A stretch of DNA of 18,354 nucleotides from Xanthobacteraceae bacterium (GTDB taxonomy: Bacteria; Pseudomonadota; Alphaproteobacteria; Rhizobiales; Xanthobacteraceae), in assembly GCA_025929595.1 (NCBI GenBank), contig JAICQA010000015.1, forward strand, positions 1 through 18,354, read 5' to 3'. Positions 15,758 to 18,354 of the stretch are shown here, in pieces; positions within the stretch are counted from its first letter, which is position 1; the number at the start of each line of letters is the position of its first letter. Position numbers and translations under genes: made by a program. The notes below the pieces were generated by a model that made no database searches, was not told where the DNA came from, and saw only the letters and a program-made list of their open reading frames with translations.

Positions 15758-17061
15758 AGAATGTACCGCGACAGGTCCGCGTTCTTCGCGAGATCCTCGA
15801 CTTGCGCGCGCACGAATGCGCCGTCGATCTTGTAGGTCTCACCCTCGCGGTCGCTCGCCGAGAAGCTGATCTCGTCCAGCACGCGTTCGATCACGGTCTG
15901 CAATCGCCGCGCGCCGATGTTTTCGAGACTCGTGTTGACCTCGACCGCGACATCCGCGAGCGCGTCGATCGCGTCCTCGGTGAACACGAGATCGACCTTT
16001 TCGGTCGCGAGCAGCGCCACCGACTGCTTGATCAGGCTCGCCTCGGTCTCGGTCAGAATCCGGCGGAAGTCGTCGCGCGTGAGCGGGGCTAGCTCGACGC
16101 GAATCGGCAACCGGCCCTGCAGCTCGGGCAGGAGGTCCGAGGGCTTCGCCACGTGAAACGCGCCCGACGCGATGAAGAGGATGTGGTCGGTCTTCACCGG
16201 CCCGTGCTTGGTCGCGACCGTCGTGCCTTCGATGAGCGGCAGGAGATCGCGCTGCACGCCCTCGCGGCTCACGTCGCCGATGCGCGCGCCTTCCCGCGCG
16301 CAGATCTTGTCGATCTCGTCCAGAAACACGATGCCGTTGTTCTCGACGATCCGGATCGCTTCGCGCACCACGGCATCCTGGTCGAGCAACTTGTCGGATT
16401 CCTCCGCCATCAGCAGCGGATGCGCCTCGGAAACGCTCACTTTGCGCGTGCGCTTTTGGCCGCCGAACGCCTTGCCCAGCATGTCGCCGAGATTGACCGC
16501 GCCGATCTGCGCGCCGGGCATGCCGGGAATCTCGAACATCGGCATCCCGCCACCGCCACCTTGCAGCTCGACCTCGATTTCCTTGTCGTCGATCTCGCCC
16601 GAGCGCAGCTTCTTGCGGAAGCTCTCGCGCGTGGCACTGCCCGCGCCGGGCCCGACGAGCGCGTTCAGCACGCGTTCTTCCGCCGCGAGATGCGCCTTGG
16701 CTTCCACGTCGCGGCGCTTGGTCTCGCGCACGAGTGCGATGCCGATCTCCAGAAGATCGCGCACGATCTGCTCCACATCGCGGCCGACATAGCCGACCTC
16801 GGTGAACTTCGTCGCTTCCACCTTCAGGAACGGTGCGTTGGCGAGCTTGGCGAGCCGGCGTGAAATCTCCGTCTTGCCGACGCCGGTCGGACCGATCATC
16901 AGGATGTTTTTCGGCAGCACTTCCTCGCGCAGCTTGTCGTCGAGTTGCAGCCGGCGCCAGCGGTTGCGCAGCGCGATCGCGACCGCACGCTTCGCGTCCT
17001 TCTGTCCGACGATATAGCGGTCGAGCTCCGACACGATCTCGCGCGGGGAAAAATCACTCAT
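15754..17061 (-). CDS. hslU: ATP-dependent protease ATPase subunit HslU (ClpY)
   Basis: HslU is the AAA+ unfoldase that feeds substrates to the HslV peptidase. The protein is 435 residues, typical for alphaproteobacteria. It begins MSDFSPREIVSELDRYIVGQ, with Walker A GPTGVGKT (57-64), pore loop GYVG (90-93), an inserted I domain (about 110-230) with a glycine-rich segment GGGGGMPMFEIPGMPG, Walker B FLDEID (about 246-251), and the C-terminal tail DLSRYIL that inserts into HslV. The ATG at 17061 follows the hslV stop after 8 bp; the ribosome site is weak and an in-frame GTG at 17067 is an alternative. The frame stays open through hslV on the same strand, but that extension is an out-of-frame reading of hslV. 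Confidence 0.97.
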   Translation of the reverse strand: MSDFSPREIVSELDRYIVGQKDAKRAVAIALRNRWRRLQLDDKLREEVLPKNILMIGPTGVGKTEISRRLAKLANAPFLKVEATKFTEVGYVGRDVEQIVRDLLEIGIALVRETKRRDVEAKAHLAAEERVLNALVGPGAGSATRESFRKKLRSGEIDDKEIEVELQGGGGGMPMFEIPGMPGAQIGAVNLGDMLGKAFGGQKRTRKVSVSEAHPLLMAEESDKLLDQDAVVREAIRIVENNGIVFLDEIDKICAREGARIGDVSREGVQRDLLPLIEGTTVATKHGPVKTDHILFIASGAFHVAKPSDLLPELQGRLPIRVELAPLTRDDFRRILTETEASLIKQSVALLATEKVDLVFTEDAIDALADVAVEVNTSLENIGARRLQTVIERVLDEISFSASDREGETYKIDGAFVRAQVEDLAKNADLSRYIL

Positions 17062-17069
17062 ACTCACGA

Positions 17070-17618
17070 TCAGACGGTCTCCACGACGACGTTGCGATTG
17101 GTGTAGATACAGATTTCGGCTGCGATATCGAGGCTCTTGCGCACGATCGTCTCGGCATCGCGATCCGAGTCGACGAGCGCCCGCGCGGCGGCGAGCGCAT
17201 AGGCGCCGCCCGATCCGATCGCGGCAATGCCGTTTTCGGGCTCCAGCACGTCGCCGGTGCCGGCGAGTAAGAGGCTGATGTCCTTGTCGGCCACGAGCAT
17301 CATGGCGTCGAGCCGTCGTAGCGCCCGGTCCATGCGCCAGTCCTTCGCAAGCTCCACGCAGGCGCGCTGCAACTGCCCGCGGTGCTCCTCGAGCTTCTTT
17401 TCGAGCCGGTCGAGGAGGGCGAAGGCGTCCGCGGTGGCCCCGGCGAAGCCCGCGATCACGCTGCCGCCGTCGCCGATCCGGCGCACCTTCTTGGCATTCG
17501 CCTTCATGATGGTGGGGCCGTGTGTGACCTGCCCGTCGCCGCCGATGGCGACCTTGCCGCCCTTGCGGACCGACACAATCGTGGTGCCGTGAAACGTCTC
17601 GTTTGCGTGGGAATTCAT
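17070..17618 (-). CDS. hslV: ATP-dependent protease peptidase subunit HslV (ClpQ)
   Basis: HslV is the threonine peptidase of the HslUV heat-shock protease in the cytoplasm. The protein is 182 residues. The mature N-terminal catalytic threonine is in HG-TTIVSVRKGG, so the first 11 residues (MNSHANETFHG) would be a cleaved propeptide, as in other alphaproteobacteria, where the enzyme does not start directly at Met-Thr. GGDGQVTHG, RIGDGGSVIAGFAGATADA and GIAAIGSGGAYALAAARAL are family blocks. Start ATG at 17618. It is the first gene of an hslV-hslU operon driven by a heat-shock-like promoter at 17644-17671 and diverges from hisB. Confidence 0.97.
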   Translation of the reverse strand: MNSHANETFHGTTIVSVRKGGKVAIGGDGQVTHGPTIMKANAKKVRRIGDGGSVIAGFAGATADAFALLDRLEKKLEEHRGQLQRACVELAKDWRMDRALRRLDAMMLVADKDISLLLAGTGDVLEPENGIAAIGSGGAYALAAARALVDSDRDAETIVRKSLDIAAEICIYTNRNVVVETV

Positions 17619-17643
17619 GAAGCGCTCCAGCCGATGCCCCGTT

Positions 17644-17671
17644 ATCTAGGTATTCACCGCATTCATGCAAA
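17644..17671 (-). promoter_or_regulatory. Possible RpoH (sigma-32) promoter for hslVU
   Basis: On the minus strand TTTG (17671-17668) and CCTAGAT (17650-17644) are separated by 17 bp. The alphaproteobacterial sigma-32 pattern is CTTG-N17/18-CYTATNT, so there is one mismatch in each element. The predicted start is within about 20 nt of the hslV ATG. hslVU is a standard sigma-32 regulon member, which supports the reading. Confidence 0.42.
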
Positions 17672-17755
17672 CCATCACCGCAAGGACCGCGGCCGGGCGT
17701 GTGGCGCGGCCTGAGCCGGGCTGCTAGAACCCGCGCCATTCCAAGGAGATCGCCA

Positions 17756-18346
17756 ATGCGCACGGGCAAGATTACCCGCGCCACCAAAGAGACCGAAATC
17801 TCCCTGTCCGTGAATCTGGACGGCACGGGGCGCGCCGATGTGTCGACCGGCATCGGCTTCCTCGACCATATGCTTGACCTCCTGGCGCGTCATTCGCGTA
17901 TCGACGTCACGGTCAAGGCCAAGGGCGACCTGCACGTCGATCACCATCACACGACGGAAGACGTGGGGATCGTGCTCGGCCAGGCGGTCAAGCAGGCGCT
18001 TGGCGACATGCGCGGCATCACGCGCTACGCCGATGTGCATATGCCGATGGACGAGACGCTCTCGCGCGTCGCCATCGACATCTCCGGCCGTCCCGTGCTC
18101 GTGTTTCGCGTCGAATTTCCGCGCGACAAGATCGGCGATTTCGACGTCGACCTCGTGCGCGAATTCTTCCAGGCCTTCACCACCAATGCCGCTGTCACGC
18201 TCCATGTCGAGACCCTATATGGAGACAATTCGCATCACGTCGCGGAGTCCTGCTTCAAGGGGCTCGCGCGCGCGCTGCGCAAGGCGTTCGCGATCGACCC
18301 CTCCGCCAAGGGCGAGGTGCCTTCAACGAAGGGCAGTATTGGTTGA
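17756..18346 (+). CDS. hisB: Imidazoleglycerol-phosphate dehydratase HisB
   Basis: HisB dehydrates imidazoleglycerol phosphate in histidine synthesis. The protein is 196 residues, the monofunctional form without a phosphatase domain. Metal-binding motifs are visible: GFLDHMLDLLARHS (about 34-47), HVDHHHTTEDVGIVLG (about 60-75), and the late HHVAESCFKGLARALR. The ATG at 17756 has AAGGAG 7 nt upstream; the 19-codon upstream extension is non-coding leader. It diverges from hslV across 137 bp. In Hyphomicrobiales hisB next to hslVU usually starts a hisB-(DUF)-hisH-hisA-hisF cluster, which would continue beyond the right edge 8 bp later. Confidence 0.97.
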   Translation: MRTGKITRATKETEISLSVNLDGTGRADVSTGIGFLDHMLDLLARHSRIDVTVKAKGDLHVDHHHTTEDVGIVLGQAVKQALGDMRGITRYADVHMPMDETLSRVAIDISGRPVLVFRVEFPRDKIGDFDVDLVREFFQAFTTNAAVTLHVETLYGDNSHHVAESCFKGLARALRKAFAIDPSAKGEVPSTKGSIG

Positions 18347-18354
18347 AGGTATCC

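Noticed and set aside
16146..16159. ACGTGAAAC parS half-site within hslU
   Set aside because: Only 10 of 14 bases match parS, and the sequence encodes the conserved HslU residues HVA; chance match.
17062..17853. N-terminal extension of hslU giving a 699-residue fusion
   Set aside because: The extension is hslV read in the wrong frame and then the hslV promoter region. A normal HslU begins at 17061.

Overview
The window is a run of housekeeping genes from a high-GC alphaproteobacterium, most likely of the order Hyphomicrobiales (Rhizobiales). The evidence is gene order plus protein style: rsmG-mnmG-mnmE, rho-hemJ-hemE, ppsR-maf-aroE-coaE-dnaQ, secB, a Tim44-like gene, mltA, smr, hslUV and hisB. 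Genus cannot be fixed from the sequence alone. I see no insertion sequence, phage gene, tRNA, rRNA or CRISPR array, and no sign of recent transfer.

Left part (1-8533): almost everything is on the minus strand. It holds the 5' end of rsmG, then mnmG and mnmE (tRNA wobble-uridine modification, ribosome methylation), rho (transcription termination), and hemJ and hemE (haem synthesis). The only plus-strand gene is a thioredoxin-like DUF255/YyaL-family gene, convergent with rho. Three matches to the ParB-binding site parS lie in the rsmG-mnmG-mnmE block: one inside rsmG and two between mnmG and mnmE. parAB normally follows rsmG in this group and should lie just beyond the left edge.

Centre (8534-8827): a 294-bp gap between hemE (leftward) and ppsR (rightward, the RP001-type gene). 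This is the conserved gene context of the chromosomal replication origin in alphaproteobacteria, as in Caulobacter Cori. The gap has an AT-rich stretch beside hemE, several degenerate DnaA-box-like sequences, an inverted repeat and three GANTC sites. I call it a putative oriC; it is the most important element here. Of 19 genes, 15 point away from it.

Right part (8828-18354): a tightly overlapping plus-strand operon runs ppsR-maf-aroE-coaE, followed 7 bp later by dnaQ (PPDK control, aberrant-nucleotide hydrolysis, shikimate and CoA synthesis, replication proofreading). It is followed by secB (minus, protein export), a plus-strand envelope set Tim44-like-mltA-smr, the minus-strand heat-shock protease pair hslV-hslU, and hisB, the start of the usual his cluster.

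No undescribed multi-gene system is visible. What deserves a second look is the DNA-level architecture: the origin candidate, parS sites partly embedded in coding sequence, a terminator hairpin hidden in the 3' end of the YyaL-like gene that probably serves rho, a structured rho leader, and a heat-shock-like promoter for hslVU.
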